64,000 nucleotides of DNA from Dermanyssus gallinae (GCA_003439945.1 QVRM01001782.1:1777501-1841500), one strand, 5' to 3'. Numbered from the stretch's first letter, positions 11,760 to 22,051 are shown. A program made the numbers and translations. The notes: a model not told the origin generated them from the letters alone.

Positions 11760-12120
11760 TACTGCATATGAAAATACTTTAAACAGAGGGGGGGGTGCAA
11801 GCCTTCCCGATCCGGAACAGGTAAGACTGAGAATTTTCATGATCCATCAGGATCTAGGTTGTGTAAAAGCTTAGCGCTCCCCCGGGCTGATTTAACCATA
11901 CTTTGTTGCTTGGTATAGATGACTAGTGCCAGAAGCACCGTCTTCCAGGCCGTCCCACCTCTCCTGCCACAAGTTGCTGCTACGTCGCCTCTCGTTTTCC
12001 TTCTTGAGTGTAGGGTCTTCCCACAGACGGCGGCGTTCTTCCGCCTTCAGATCCCAGGGAACCGTTCCGGTGAGTAGAAGCGCCCCCGCTGTGCTCACCG
12101 AGAAAGCTCCGTCCCGTTGA
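11760..12120 (-). mobile_element. Decayed non-LTR retrotransposon (R1/I/Jockey-type), 3' part of ORF2
   Basis: On the minus strand the translation carries the region that follows the reverse transcriptase in these elements. It begins with a block like SVSTAGALLLTG followed by PWDLKAEERRR, then LWQERWD, the WQxxWD motif conserved in this class. After a frameshift comes SFYTT, stop, ILMDHENSQS and YLFRIGKA, matching the family pattern SFYLTQxLTGHGxFxxYLxRIGKA. I see at least one frameshift and two in-frame stops, so this is a dead copy. The upstream RT core is not present nearby, so the copy is 5'-truncated, as is usual for this class. It sits in intron B-C in the same orientation as the host gene. 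The assignment is from motif recognition; the exact clade is uncertain. Confidence 0.7.
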
Positions 12121-13222
12121 GTCCGACGCCCCGCTTAGGGCGACTGACTCGGCCGCTGACCTTGTCGTGATAACGATATTGATATCTTTGTTCCTAGCCA
12201 TTGTAGTAGTAACACGGCTACTGGGCGCGACTGCTGGTGACACATGACGGAAGTCGAGCTGCTGCTTCCACTAATCATATCGTTACAAACTGTACAGATT
12301 TATAGTATATATGAGCGATGAGTTATAGCGCACTCTTCACCAGCAATACTGCCATACTACAGTACAGAGCAGTTCTCGTGAAGTTTGTGTCACTAGAGGC
12401 AGGCGTGTCTCCTGCTAGTCGCCCCATCAAAACGCTCAATCATCAAACCCATAATACTAATATTAATAGTACGAACGAAAGATTGCTTCCCTCGCTAGGC
12501 TGTTGACTTTTCTTGTCCTTAGCTCTTCCGTTCCCCTGTGCAGGTAGTCGTAAACAGCCTCACCCTAGGGGCGAGCCGATTGAAACTGGTTCAACCTAAA
12601 CTGGACTAACTATAACGATAAACGCAAATACATCGAATATGCGATTGAGACTGGCTGCTTGTTAAAGCTGTCGTCGGCTATATGGTATGATTCAGCACGA
12701 TGGTATTAGGGGGTAACAAAGGTAACAAGAGAGCGAGATAGAGAAAGGAAAAGCGGGAGGACGGATAAACGTGTAAGCATCTACACATATCACACCTGTA
12801 CACAACAGCCAAGTAGAACTTACTCGATTAACATTGCATTACGGCTGCACTGCCAGTACCAGCGTCAACATCATCACCACTACCATCGTGCTTAGCGCCA
12901 CGAAGCAGTGGCATTACTATTAAACAGAGCGCCCAACCCGTGAAGTAATCTCGAAAAAAAATACACGGTATTATCGAGATTACTGCACCGTCTAATGATC
13001 TATCGCACGCTCTCGCGCGCTCTCGCACTATATAACTATCTCCAAGACCGCGAGCATCCTCATCATCCCATCAATCACTCGTTCATCACTTCCGAGCCGC
13101 GGGACGGGGGCTTAGCAGATGACATATCGAGTCAAAAATGTCGTGTCGTTTCGAATTGTGTCGTTTGGTTGTGTGGTTGTGCTCTGAGCCTGTGCAACAT
13201 CTGCACGGCAGCCTGCTCTCAC

Positions 13223-13539
13223 CTGACATACTGCTGAACGTGGATGTCGACGAGAGGGCATCCTCGGTCGAGTCCAGCGAGTTCGAGTGGCTATTCGTGA
13301 GGCGCTTATGCGACGCCCGCACACCGCCGCTCCCTACACCGCCGACGCCCACGGCTCCGCTTGGGGTGGGCGGCGGTATCGACGTGATGGCGCCGCTAGG
13401 CAGCTTCGCGCCTACGCCGCCTGGGACGGCCGAGGCTGCAGCGGTGGCGGTGAGAGCCGCGATCGCGGGCGCTCCGACCCCGCCAGCGCCAAGAAGCCCG
13501 CATGCCGCACCCGTCTGCCACGGCTTGAACGCTGACGAC
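13223..13539 (-). CDS. Exon B of the minus-strand putative nuclear regulator (Ala/Gly/Pro-rich linker)
   Basis: The acceptor GATCGTTGCAG| precedes 13539 and the donor AGTATGTCAG|GTGAGA follows 13223. The exon is 317 bp. Its first G completes the Arg codon split with exon A, and it ends one base into a Gly codon completed by exon C, so both phases fit. It starts SSAFKPWQTGAACGLLGAGG, continues as an Ala/Gly/Val/Pro linker, and ends in a Ser/Thr-rich part including NSLDSTEDALSSTSTFSSMS. The FKPW tetrapeptide near the start resembles WRPW/FRPW-type Groucho-binding motifs, but these are normally terminal, so this is a weak hint. The linker is low-complexity but not built from one DNA repeat. Confidence 0.7.
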
Positions 13540-14193
13540 CTGCAACGATCGGCATCAGACATCAACGGTTTTGTCGTTTTAGTCTTCTTGATCATCATTC
13601 GTATTTGCACTAATACTACTACAACTACAACTAATAATAATACATTGTTTTATTTTTCTATCTGATTTATAACCTTAACCCGAAACTACAGATCATAGGA
13701 TGAGGCTTTACTTCGGAAGAATATAGAACATGGCATGCCGGGATCATCAGCCTTACGAGTCGCAGGCCATCCTTCATTCTGTCCCATCGATGATAATAAT
13801 AAATAATTCATATGGATACGACGTGGAGATTGAAACAAGCTTTCCAAGCTTCTAACCTTGTTCCATGACGTCTCATTTGGTGCTACTATTTATTGATATC
13901 TAAAATGTATTAAAGGCACTAATGGATATTCAACCGATACGATAAGCGGCTTTTATGGCATGACATCAGACGGGGAACGCTGTTGCTGTTACGAAAAGCT
14001 GTTAGCTGGTTCCCAGCATCCAGAGTGAGCAAACCCACCTAGCCAACCAAGTAAACCGCTACGCCCTGACAGCAAATATGTCGCATGTAATCTTCAGAGA
14101 CCATTATCAGATCCAGCACCCCGAGAGAATGAAATAGAGACCAGTAAACAAATGGAGGGACAACAAAATTAAACCCATACTGCATTCTTTAAT
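13540..14193. other. Part of intron A-B without further exons
   Basis: AT-richer DNA with no supported coding sequence. On the minus strand an ATTAAA lies just beyond the stop of the exon at 14194-14458, a possible variant poly(A) signal for it. Confidence 0.4.
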
Positions 14194-14458
14194 CTACGCC
14201 AAGTTGCAGCCTTCTGAAAGAGGAATCTTCGAATGCACAACACAATCGCAGAATTCTTCCAGCCCGGACGACGCGTCAAGACGACGCCCAGCTTTGTATA
14301 CTAATAGGTATAAGCCGATGCCGACGTAAGTAAGGGTACGCCCCACCAGCGATAGAGGTGTTGATAAGATCGCACCATCGTACGTGATGAGGTCGTTCGT
14401 GAAGAGAATGAATGCGTGACGCCTTTCTGCCTTAACGTTTAACGAGTTCAAGAAGTAC
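14194..14458 (-). CDS. Exon A2: candidate alternative terminal exon
   Basis: The acceptor CAATCGTTTTCGTAG| precedes 14458. The exon begins with one base that completes a split codon, then reads 87 codons to TAG 14194-14196, followed within a few bases by ATTAAA. It fits the phase-2 donor of exon A exactly, joining AG to G as Arg, just as exon B does. The intron would be only 129 bp. The translation includes AERRHAFILFTNDLITYDGA, which recalls the strand pattern of PH domains, and a hydrophobic stretch, LTYVGIGLYLLVY. Codon usage is good. It could be an alternative 3' end giving a different C-terminus, or intronic DNA that happens to be open. I rate the splice agreement as suggestive, not conclusive. 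Confidence 0.35.
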
Positions 14459-14587
14459 CTACGAAAACGATTGTAACGTAATACGTGTCGCATTGGAAGC
14501 TGATTGCTGTTGCGGTTCCGGTACAGGCGGACGCAGATCGAATCGAGATTCGAGAGGTCGTTCGATCCCGATCTTGAGAAGACTCAC

Positions 14588-14934
14588 CTAGTCGTGGCCG
14601 TAGCTGTAGCGGCGGCCCATTGGTACCAAACGGCTGGGTCGAGTCCAAGCGCAGCGAACTGATGCTGTTGAAGCGGTAACGCCGCCGCCGCCCCCAGCGG
14701 AGTTCCGGGCGCTACGAAGCCGAGTGGCGAGACTGGCGACAACGACGAACACAGTGAGCCGTCGTCGGCGCGGACCTTCTTCGGTGTGGGTCGATCCTCG
14801 TCCTCGCCGAGGTCATCATCGGCCAACGCCGGGGTCATAGGTGAGGGCGGCGAAATCACGCCGCTTCTGGCTGTTTCGCATGTTGACGCTGTTTTGCTCT
14901 GCTGTGTCTCCACGTCGGCAGCGCTCGATGAACA
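14588..14934 (-). CDS. Exon A of the minus-strand putative nuclear regulator (SP-rich, acidic, basic patch)
   Basis: A textbook acceptor (CTTCTTCTTGTGTGTTTCAG|) precedes 14934 and the donor ACTAG|GTGAGT follows 14588. The exon is 347 bp: 115 codons in phase 0 plus two bases. Its content runs SSSAADVETQQSKTASTCE, then an SPP/SPM Ser-Pro stretch, an acidic block (DDDLGEDEDRPTPKKVR) whose end resembles a short basic NLS, then SLSPVSPLGFVAPGTPLGA, a Gln/Ala stretch and PAVWYQWAAA. This composition is typical of the disordered parts of transcription factors. A DNA-binding domain, if any, must lie in exons further upstream that I could not identify. Exon D closes the frame. Confidence 0.7.
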
Positions 14935-15781
14935 CTGAAACACACAAGAAGAAGAGAGACAAACCACATTTAGTCATGTAACACATTCCTTTACGTTCAC
15001 GAAAGAATCATGCTCCAACCAACAACGAAAACCACAACAACAACAACAACAACAACAACAACATTCTTCTGCTCCCCGATAACAACGGACGACCACAACT
15101 GTAAACACTGCTCGCATACTCTGAGTCTCCTCGCTCGATGACCTGTAGGCTGATGATCGTCCCAGCACGCCGATTCGTTTGACCGTCCACATACTCCCGC
15201 GTTCAGACTACTCAAGAGACTATGCTACGACCGTAGAGCGACGGCAAGCAGCGAAAGGAACGCACGTTTGGAACGACTTTGCTGCCAGGAAGTTCAGTGT
15301 TCAGTCTCCGCTGAATGATTGAGATTGCTCTATATATGAAATCTCTCTCTCTCTATATATATATCGTATAGAGATATATTTTTCTTTGTTAATGCCTCTA
15401 TCATTAGGCTTTATTGACCATTGATTGATTTACACGTTGGTTACCCGTTAATGTTATCAGTAGTATTTTAAAGGTAAGGCAGAAGGGTTAGCTTCTTCGC
15501 ATAAGAGGATATTTGGTGAAAAACATCTCTCGCGTATATATCCTCATACGGAACCGGCTATCAGGTATCGATATCTTCGGTCTCTTCCTGGCGTATATAT
15601 ATATATATATATAGCAAAAGTAGTCCATCTTTTCCTCGTAACAAAAACAACATCTCACACACCCATCTATGCACACTGCAGATACCGTAGACAGTAGTAG
15701 TCATCGGCAGATCCTGCCGTCAACGTCGATCACAGTTGCTCCAATAAATTCATACATAGGCCAACATGATAAAATTATTTA

Positions 15782-15782
<1 letters not shown>

Positions 15783-15822
<40 letters not shown>

Positions 15823-15824
15823 GC

Positions 15825-15858
<34 letters not shown>

Positions 15859-15900
15859 ATAACAACAACAGCACCAATAGCAACAACAACAGCCAGCAAC
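15783..15900. repeat. (CAA)n microsatellite
   Basis: About 118 bp of CAA triplets with CAG, CGA and TAA interruptions. Confidence 0.95.
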
Positions 15901-16272
15901 AACAAAAGAGGCCGATGATTCCCAGAGGCAGGCATCGCTAGCGGCGAGGACGTCGACACGACGATTAGCCGAGGGCCCTAACGGCTAACAACGCAGCCCA
16001 GCCGCCATGAGGGCAAAGGGGCGGGCGGGGGGCGCGGGGCGCGGTGGGGGTCGAACAGATAGCGGAAGTGTTCCTCCCGCCAGATGGCGTTGCCTACCGG
16101 CGCGCCTGTTGTGACGTGCCGGTGTGGAGTGAGACGTTGGAGGTCTGACACCGACCACACTACTGTGGTGTTTGCTTTCTGCGAACCAGCAGTAGTTGTA
16201 GACTGGCGTGGCGCGATTCTAAGCAGCGCGACTCATTGATTTAGTGAGTGAGTAGAGTTCGCTCACTAACCA

Positions 16273-16303
<31 letters not shown>

Positions 16304-17518
16304 CTAATTTATTGAATGACTCCATCACGTCACCAGCACGACGGCCGGACGGACGGACGGACGGACGACTTCGACGACGAAGTATTATCTATCATGCATC
16401 GAAAGAGTTAAGCAGTCAAACCAAACAGTGACATGTCATTACAGGCATATATCGTTGTAGTAGCTGCTAATTCACAGTCGCAGTACAGAATAGAAGCAGC
16501 AGCACAATTGCCTGTCCAGCGGTCGCGGCGACTGCGATTGCTAATGCCCCTGACAAGCCCTTGATATGGCTGGTGCCATTGGGGTTGTAGCAGATCCAGC
16601 AGCAACAGCAACAACAGCAACGATAGCATCAGCAACAACAACACCATCAACAGCAATAATGGCAGCAGCAGCAACATCATCAATAGCAACAACAACAACA
16701 ACAGCAACGACCACAACAACAGCAACGACCATAACAACAACAGCAACGACCATAAAAACAACAGCAACGACCACAACAATAACAACAGCAAGAGGAGCCT
16801 ATCACTGGGCTTCCGCTAATGTTGTTGTTGCAGCTGCTGTTGTTACTGTCGTCATCATCTTTATTGTTGTTGTTGTTGTTGTTAATGTTGTTGCGAGTGT
16901 TATTCTTGCTGTGGCGGTTGTGGTTTGTGTGTGTGTGTGTGCAAGTGGGAACAGCCGTAGTTACCGCAGACGAAAACGAGACATCAAAACCGCATTCAGC
17001 TCATCTCCGGGCGAAAGCCAACCGCCACCGTCATCTCTACGAATTTAACCACACTATTCATTGGTTACCACTACTCGTGTAGTAGTAACCGGTGTTAACT
17101 ACTAATCGCCGCTGCCGCCGTTGCTAGTAGTTAGTATTACTACTACTAATACTACTGACAAGTAGTTCTCGTGGCCGTTACTCTTCCACGGAAACGGATG
17201 CCGAGAGACTAAAGTTCCAGCTTAAGATTATCCTTATCAATGTCGGCACCGTCACCATCATTATCATCATCATCGTTACAATTAAAAAAAAGCAGCAAAA
17301 ATATTTGCCAGTAAATAACCTACTATATGCTCTAGAAAATTGTTAGTTCTCATCTCTTGGTTCTATTACAGAGTATTGCGGTTGGTCTTGGTGATATGAT
17401 TGGAAGCCAAATACATATATATATATATATACATACAAGCAAAAGTGAATTGCTAATAGATGCAATCCCCAAGCATGACGCTGCTCGCCAAGTTGATAGT
17501 CCCGGCTACGCTCAAGAC

Positions 17519-17583
17519 TATTTTTTCTCATTAATTTTTAACTCAAGCTCAAGAGCCTGAGTTAAAAATTAACGAGAAAAATA
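17519..17583. repeat. Near-perfect foldback, about 31-bp arms with 2-nt loop
   Basis: The left arm 17519-17550 and right arm 17553-17583 are reverse complements apart from two A/G differences and one extra T. The central part reads TTAATTTTTAACTCA and its complement. The AT-rich arms and tiny loop suggest a cruciform, a miniature foldback element or a hairpin RNA. Confidence 0.9.
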
Positions 17584-18671
17584 CCCTATGGGGGTAAGTC
17601 ATGTACGGCCCTAATCGCAAATGATGTCTCACGAATTAGAGCTTGACATCGAACGACACTTGACCTTGGTCCCCTTAACTAGACCTGAACCTTAGCTAGC
17701 CTTACTAGTTAGCGACTGCATACGCAACATCAGCAGCGGTGGCGGCAACAGAACATAAATTGCCAAGCACGCCAACGGCTCCACAGATACGCGAATACAG
17801 AGAACGAAATAACCACCGCTTTGTGCTGTCCGTCAACTATGGAAGCGTCGGTCAGGTACCAACGAGGTAGCGAGAATAATAATAATAATAATAATAATAT
17901 TATTTGTGAGTCTGCTAACCGATTGACGACAATTCACCAGCGAGTGCGAGAGGGGACCCTCCGCACAGGAGAAGGAGAAGAAAGAGGACATCCGCGAAGA
18001 GCCAACCATTATATTTCGCGATCCGTGGGACGGGCAATGCCATTTCCGTTGTCAATTCTACGGTCTAATGGTGTGACCAATTGGTTGACCGCAGCCGGCG
18101 CACCTAGACAATGACGGTTTCTGAAGTCGTTGAGATACACAGTTGTGTGAGCGTATCATATCCTAGTTAGTAGCCAAAATCAGAGAGAAGAGCAACGACT
18201 CCTCTTATGACTGCGAGTTCGATTATCATAATAATCTTCACTACCGTTACTACTATATTAGTACAACTAACTACTACTACTACTAGTACTACTGCAAACA
18301 CTATCACCGCTTAGCAACACACCACCCAATAAGCTAATGTGTGTGGGTGATTATGGTGTGACACAGAAAAGCATCAGCGTTGAGAAGGTTGAGTCAACAC
18401 TGAGTTGAACACTGACTTAACAACGAACACAACGAGTTGCAGCGATTCATTGCCCTTCACCGAGCGAAACCGAAAGAGGGAGTCAATTACTGTACAATGT
18501 TCTCATTAATCTCCATCACGTTGCGCCAACCTTTCACGACTCATTTCTTCGCGATGTTTTCCGGAATCCAGCAAAAGCGAAATTGATCGTATCGGCGTAG
18601 TCTCGCTTCGTATATAAGTTTATATATCTATGTATGCATATGTATATATATCTATGCATGAATATATATGC

Positions 18672-18718
<47 letters not shown>

Positions 18719-19549
18719 CACACATACATATGCATATAGATGTATGCATGGCAAGTTTCCGGGTGCATGTTTTCAGCGCACCTAATACAAACGCTTGAAA
18801 CACAATAACAACAACAACAACAATTTTACAAAGCTTCACGTAAACAGCTGCCAGCTGTCCTTGGTTGGTTGGCTGGTTGGTTAGTTAGTTGACCGGCAGA
18901 CGCTTGGTATTGCCGCAAGGCCAACCAGTCCAAGGACAGTCGGCATGCCGTCGTCGTGCCGTCCGATACCGCAGTAACGTTAGCATGTGCACTGCCTTTA
19001 CTGGTGCAACCCTAACTACCGTCACCACCGTAGTATCAAAACCGGCGTTAACAACAGCAGCAGCAACAATCACAACAGCAACAGCGACAACAACAACAAC
19101 AAAAACGAGCAGCCACAACAACAATAGTGCGATAAAAGCGACGACAACAATAATGTCATTATCGATTGACAAAACAACAATAACCACAACAACGACGCTA
19201 GCAGCAGCAGCAACAATAGCAACAACGACAGAAGTTTACGAGCAACAATTTCTTCAACACTACTGCGATCAATAAACAGCTGCAAACATAACAAAGGTGA
19301 CGGTAGCAGCCGCAGCAACAACAGCAGCAGCAGCAAAACCACCAAGTGTGATCAAAGCAATCATAAAGACCATTTCGGTGACTGCGGCAGTAAGTACCAG
19401 CAACAGCAGCGGAATAAATTGCTAAAGCACTGCTTGATCGACTTTGTTAGGCGGCGGCGCCGCCGCCACAGTCGCCGCCGCCAGCACCGCGGTCGTCGTC
19501 GTCGTCGGCGTCTAGGGTGACGGGCGGGTTACGGCAGGACAGAGCGACA

Positions 19550-19580
19550 GCCGGGCTAACCCAACACAGGTTAGCCCGGC
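19550..19580. repeat. Perfect 12-bp inverted repeat with 7-nt loop
   Basis: GCCGGGCTAACC at 19550-19561 and its exact reverse complement at 19569-19580 flank CAACACA. It overlaps the acceptor of the candidate exon at 19570, so a folded pre-mRNA would hide that splice site. Confidence 0.9.
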
Positions 19581-19969
19581 GGGCCGTTGGCCAACTTATG
19601 TCTATGGTCGACGAGCCGGAAGACACGTGCGAACACAACGCACAAAACCGGGATAACAACAGCAACAACAACAGCAACAACAACGAGAACAGCAGCAACA
19701 ACAACGAGAACAACAGCAATAACAACAAGAAAAGCAGCAACAAGAACAGCAACAACGAGGACAGCAACAACATGCATCCGAATACGTTCGAATCGATGGT
19801 GATTTCGCAGCGCAGTGCCAATAATGCAGTCAACAACGATAGCGGACCGCGGGCGGCAGACGCAACAGCCAAAACGGGCCACTGGGCGTCTGTTTGTCTG
19901 CCTGTCTGCGGGCCTGACGCCACCACCAATACCAGTACCACCAGTACGACCAGAGCAGCACCTTCATGA
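19570..19969 (+). CDS. Candidate Asn-rich exon
   Basis: After the acceptor-like CTAACCCAACACAG| the frame is open to TGA 19969. Non-repetitive flanks, QLMSMVDEPEDTCEHNAQNR on one side and MHPNTFESMVISQRSANNAV on the other, enclose an Asn/Ser run encoded by (AAC)n. Both flanks stay in one frame, which is the main argument that the run is inside a coding exon. ACCA|GTACCA or a similar site near 19930 could be a donor. No domain is recognised. In this window CAA repeats are common in any context, so chance cannot be excluded. Confidence 0.3.
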
Positions 19970-20387
19970 CCGACTGGAGCGTTCTACCGGGCTGGACACG
20001 TGGCGTCGTCGGCCACTCGACGTTTTCTAGTCAGATAGTCAGATAAATAGACAGACACCGACAGACAGACGGACGGGTAGACGCATCGATGGATAAGTAA
20101 TCGAGCGCTTCACTCACTGTCTTGCTTTTCTCCCCATTCCGCACACACCTGTGCGATATGTCTGCATGTATGCATGCACAAATACAAGGTTCATTGTGGT
20201 TATATATATATATATATATATATATGGGTACAACAAAAGACGCCCAGAAGATGCGGCCGCGGTAGCGCCACTAGTAATCTAGGGGGGGAGGAAGGGGACA
20301 TAAGCAGGTGATATATATATATATATATATATATATAGGCGTGTGTGTCTGTGTGTGTGTGGAAATGTGTAACTTAGTTCCAGCGTA

Positions 20388-20924
20388 GTGATCATAGCGG
20401 CTCCAGCCAGCAGGATTCATAAAATCGTTCCATCCGCTTTGGTCGTCGGTGCTCCTCGATCATTTGATTGCCGTTTCAGACTACTAGTAGCTAGGGCTAC
20501 AGTAGCAGACGACGGCGGCGGCGGGCCACGGTCGTGCTCCGTACAAACGAAGCAAGCCGGCCTCAAACGGCAGGGCCGCATTAGCCGACGACACACGTGT
20601 CATCGGCTAAGAGGGAGGTCAGGCAGGCGCGTTCAGAAGGCCACCACGGGACAGGCCCAAGGCCGCGGGGCCGCGATTAAAATTAGTGCGCGTCGTTGTC
20701 GTCGTCGTAGTAGCAACAGCAGCAGCAACAACAACAGTAACAAAAACACCAAGAGCAGCAACAACAGCAACAGCACCAGCAGCAACAACAACAACAGCAG
20801 CAACAACAGCAGCAACAGCAGTAGCAACAACAACAGCAGCCGCAGCAGCAGCAGCAGTAATAGCGAAACCCGTGGTCGAAGTAGCAGCATCGGCCACCAT
20901 GGTCAAACGGGTTCCCAGATCTAG
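20388..20924 (+). CDS. Candidate Arg- then Ser/Asn-rich ORF
   Basis: Open for 178 codons to TAG 20924. The first half is basic and repeat-free (including IAAPASRIHKIVPSALVVGA). The second half is a Ser/Asn tract from CAG/CAA repeats ending SETRGRSSSIGHHGQTGSQI. The 30-nt palindrome at 20581-20610 lies inside. There is no ATG at the 5' end of the frame, so it would need to be an internal or terminal exon. No clear acceptor was chosen. Confidence 0.2.
   Translation: MIIAAPASRIHKIVPSALVVGAPRSFDCRFRLLVARATVADDGGGGPRSCSVQTKQAGLKRQGRISRRHTCHRLRGRSGRRVQKATTGQAQGRGAAIKISARRCRRRSSNSSSNNNSNKNTKSSNNSNSTSSNNNNSSNNSSNSSSNNNSSRSSSSSNSETRGRSSSIGHHGQTGSQI
20581..20610. repeat. 30-nt near-perfect palindrome
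   Basis: Arms TTAGCCGACGACAC (20581-20594) and its reverse complement with one mismatch (20597-20610), with a 2-nt centre. Confidence 0.9.
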
Positions 20925-21119
20925 TCGTTGCGTTCTCTCGAACCGCTTCGGTCGTCGGTCGAGAGAAACGCTGGTTTTTCGTCATCTTCGTACTCGTCGT
21001 CGTCGTCGTCGTTAACAAGCCGATAGCCTTACTTCTGCTGTCGTCGCTGCGGGCAACGACCGGCTTCGAAGCGTTCGACATGCGCAGAATCGGCCAATTC
21101 CGCTCATTCGCTCTCTTAC

Positions 21120-21281
21120 TTGCTTGCCGTGATGATCATTATCGTCGTCGGCGTCGACGTCGTCGTCGTCGTTTATGCAGGGCCTATCCGACGCCGTCCG
21201 CCGGATTGTGCCGATGTATGGGAGCCATTTGAGCACGTGTGTCGGTTTGTCTATGACACCTTCGGCATCGCGCCGCCACAA
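21120..21281 (-). CDS. Exon X: candidate upstream exon of the minus-strand putative nuclear regulator
   Basis: A 54-codon phase-0 segment between TTAG| (before 21281) and a strong donor, AAGCAA|GTAAGA, after 21120. The in-frame stop lies exactly in the acceptor TAG, so the frame opens just where an exon would start. Its phase-0 donor fits the phase-0 acceptor of exon A. The translation includes DAEGVIDKPTHVLKWLPYIG and an Asp-rich tail (DDDDVDADDDNDHH). The polypyrimidine tract is weak, and the opposite strand also carries a plausible exon (21181-21308), so the strand is uncertain. Confidence 0.3.
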
Positions 21282-21308
21282 CTAACACCGCCATCTCAAC
21301 ATTCATAG
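21181..21308 (+). CDS. Candidate plus-strand terminal exon antisense to exon X
   Basis: The acceptor GTCGTCGTTTATGCAG| is followed by a frame with two residual bases and 41 codons to TAG 21308. It includes DCADVWEPFEHVCRFVYDTF, with two cysteines and natural-looking composition. If translation began instead at ATG 21132, the preceding (ATC/GTC)n would give a hydrophobic leader like a signal peptide. It competes with exon X on the other strand; at most one is likely to be coding. Confidence 0.25.
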
Positions 21309-21855
21309 TCATTGGAGCAAAGGCTCCTGAATGTCCTGCGCGTGATCATGATGCGTGGTAGGACAAAGGAGAACTATCACCACCACCTTACGGTACCGCA
21401 TCCATGGCCGTGGAACAACTGTCAGGAGGGCTGTACAAGGACACACCAAGTGGTGTGTGAGTGTGTATGTGCGCGGGCAGAATAGATTATAGACAGACGA
21501 CAGCGACAACAACAACAACAACCACAACAATGATAGAAATAGATACGGCAACAACAACAACAACAACAGCAGCAACAGCTAATACAATTTCAACAGCAAA
21601 AACACCCCAATAGCACTGTAACAACAGTAGCCAGAGCAACAGCTCGTCTAAGCGTAGTCGAGACGTTAGTGAAAGTGATTCGAGCTCCCTGAACGCCTGA
21701 ACACGATCTGGCATCCTAGTTCGTCCACCATCATAACATCAATGTGACGTTTGTTTGGGCAGCAGATTTCCAGACGTTCTCGCCATGGTTAAGAGCCAGC
21801 AATCCGCCACCATCAGCACCACCAGAGAGCAGGATAAAAGAGAGCAAGACTCTAA

Positions 21856-21914
21856 AGCAGTTGCTGTCCAATCATTTACTGTAAAAGCAGTTGCTGGCCA
21901 ATCATACGCTGGTC
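21856..21914. repeat. Tandem 29/30-bp duplication, each copy with a CCAAT motif
   Basis: Two near-identical units containing AAAGCAGTTGCTG(T/G)CCAATCAT lie side by side. CCAAT is the NF-Y-type box, but no promoter is otherwise evident. Confidence 0.8.
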
Positions 21915-22051
21915 ATGTTAGGGCGACTGAATATGAACGCATGACTAGATCGATATGCTTGCGCGCATACCTGTGGTGGGTCTCTGGTCTAGCGTACAGC
22001 CCTCTGATCTAGCGTAAGATCATGACTGACAGTCGATAGAAGACCTTGACT

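Larger units (their letters stand above)
8354..13222 (-). other. Intron B-C of the minus-strand gene
   Basis: A 4.9-kb intron, GTGAGA to TACAG on the minus strand. It contains (AT)n at 8443-8484, GTA/TAG runs near 9733-9782, TTA/TTG runs near 9990-10190, the small ORFs at 10189-10587, 10580-10813 and 11328-11597, and the retrotransposon fragment at about 11760-12120. A plus ORF from ATG 8514 to 8721 (starts MNGRTKLWPGDRSNIVRT) is open but unsupported. Confidence 0.6.
14935..19549. other. Repeat-rich stretch with no supported exon
   Basis: Holds CAA runs at 15015-15065 and 15783-15900, a CpG-rich block at about 15960-16165, TAG runs at 16276-16303, GGAC repeats at 16348-16372, CAA/TTG runs at 16590-16900, (GT)n at 16923-16942, GTA/ACT-type triplets near 18260-18300, and (AT)n at 18675-18715. 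If the candidate exon at 21120-21281 is real, this is its intron to exon A. Confidence 0.5.
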
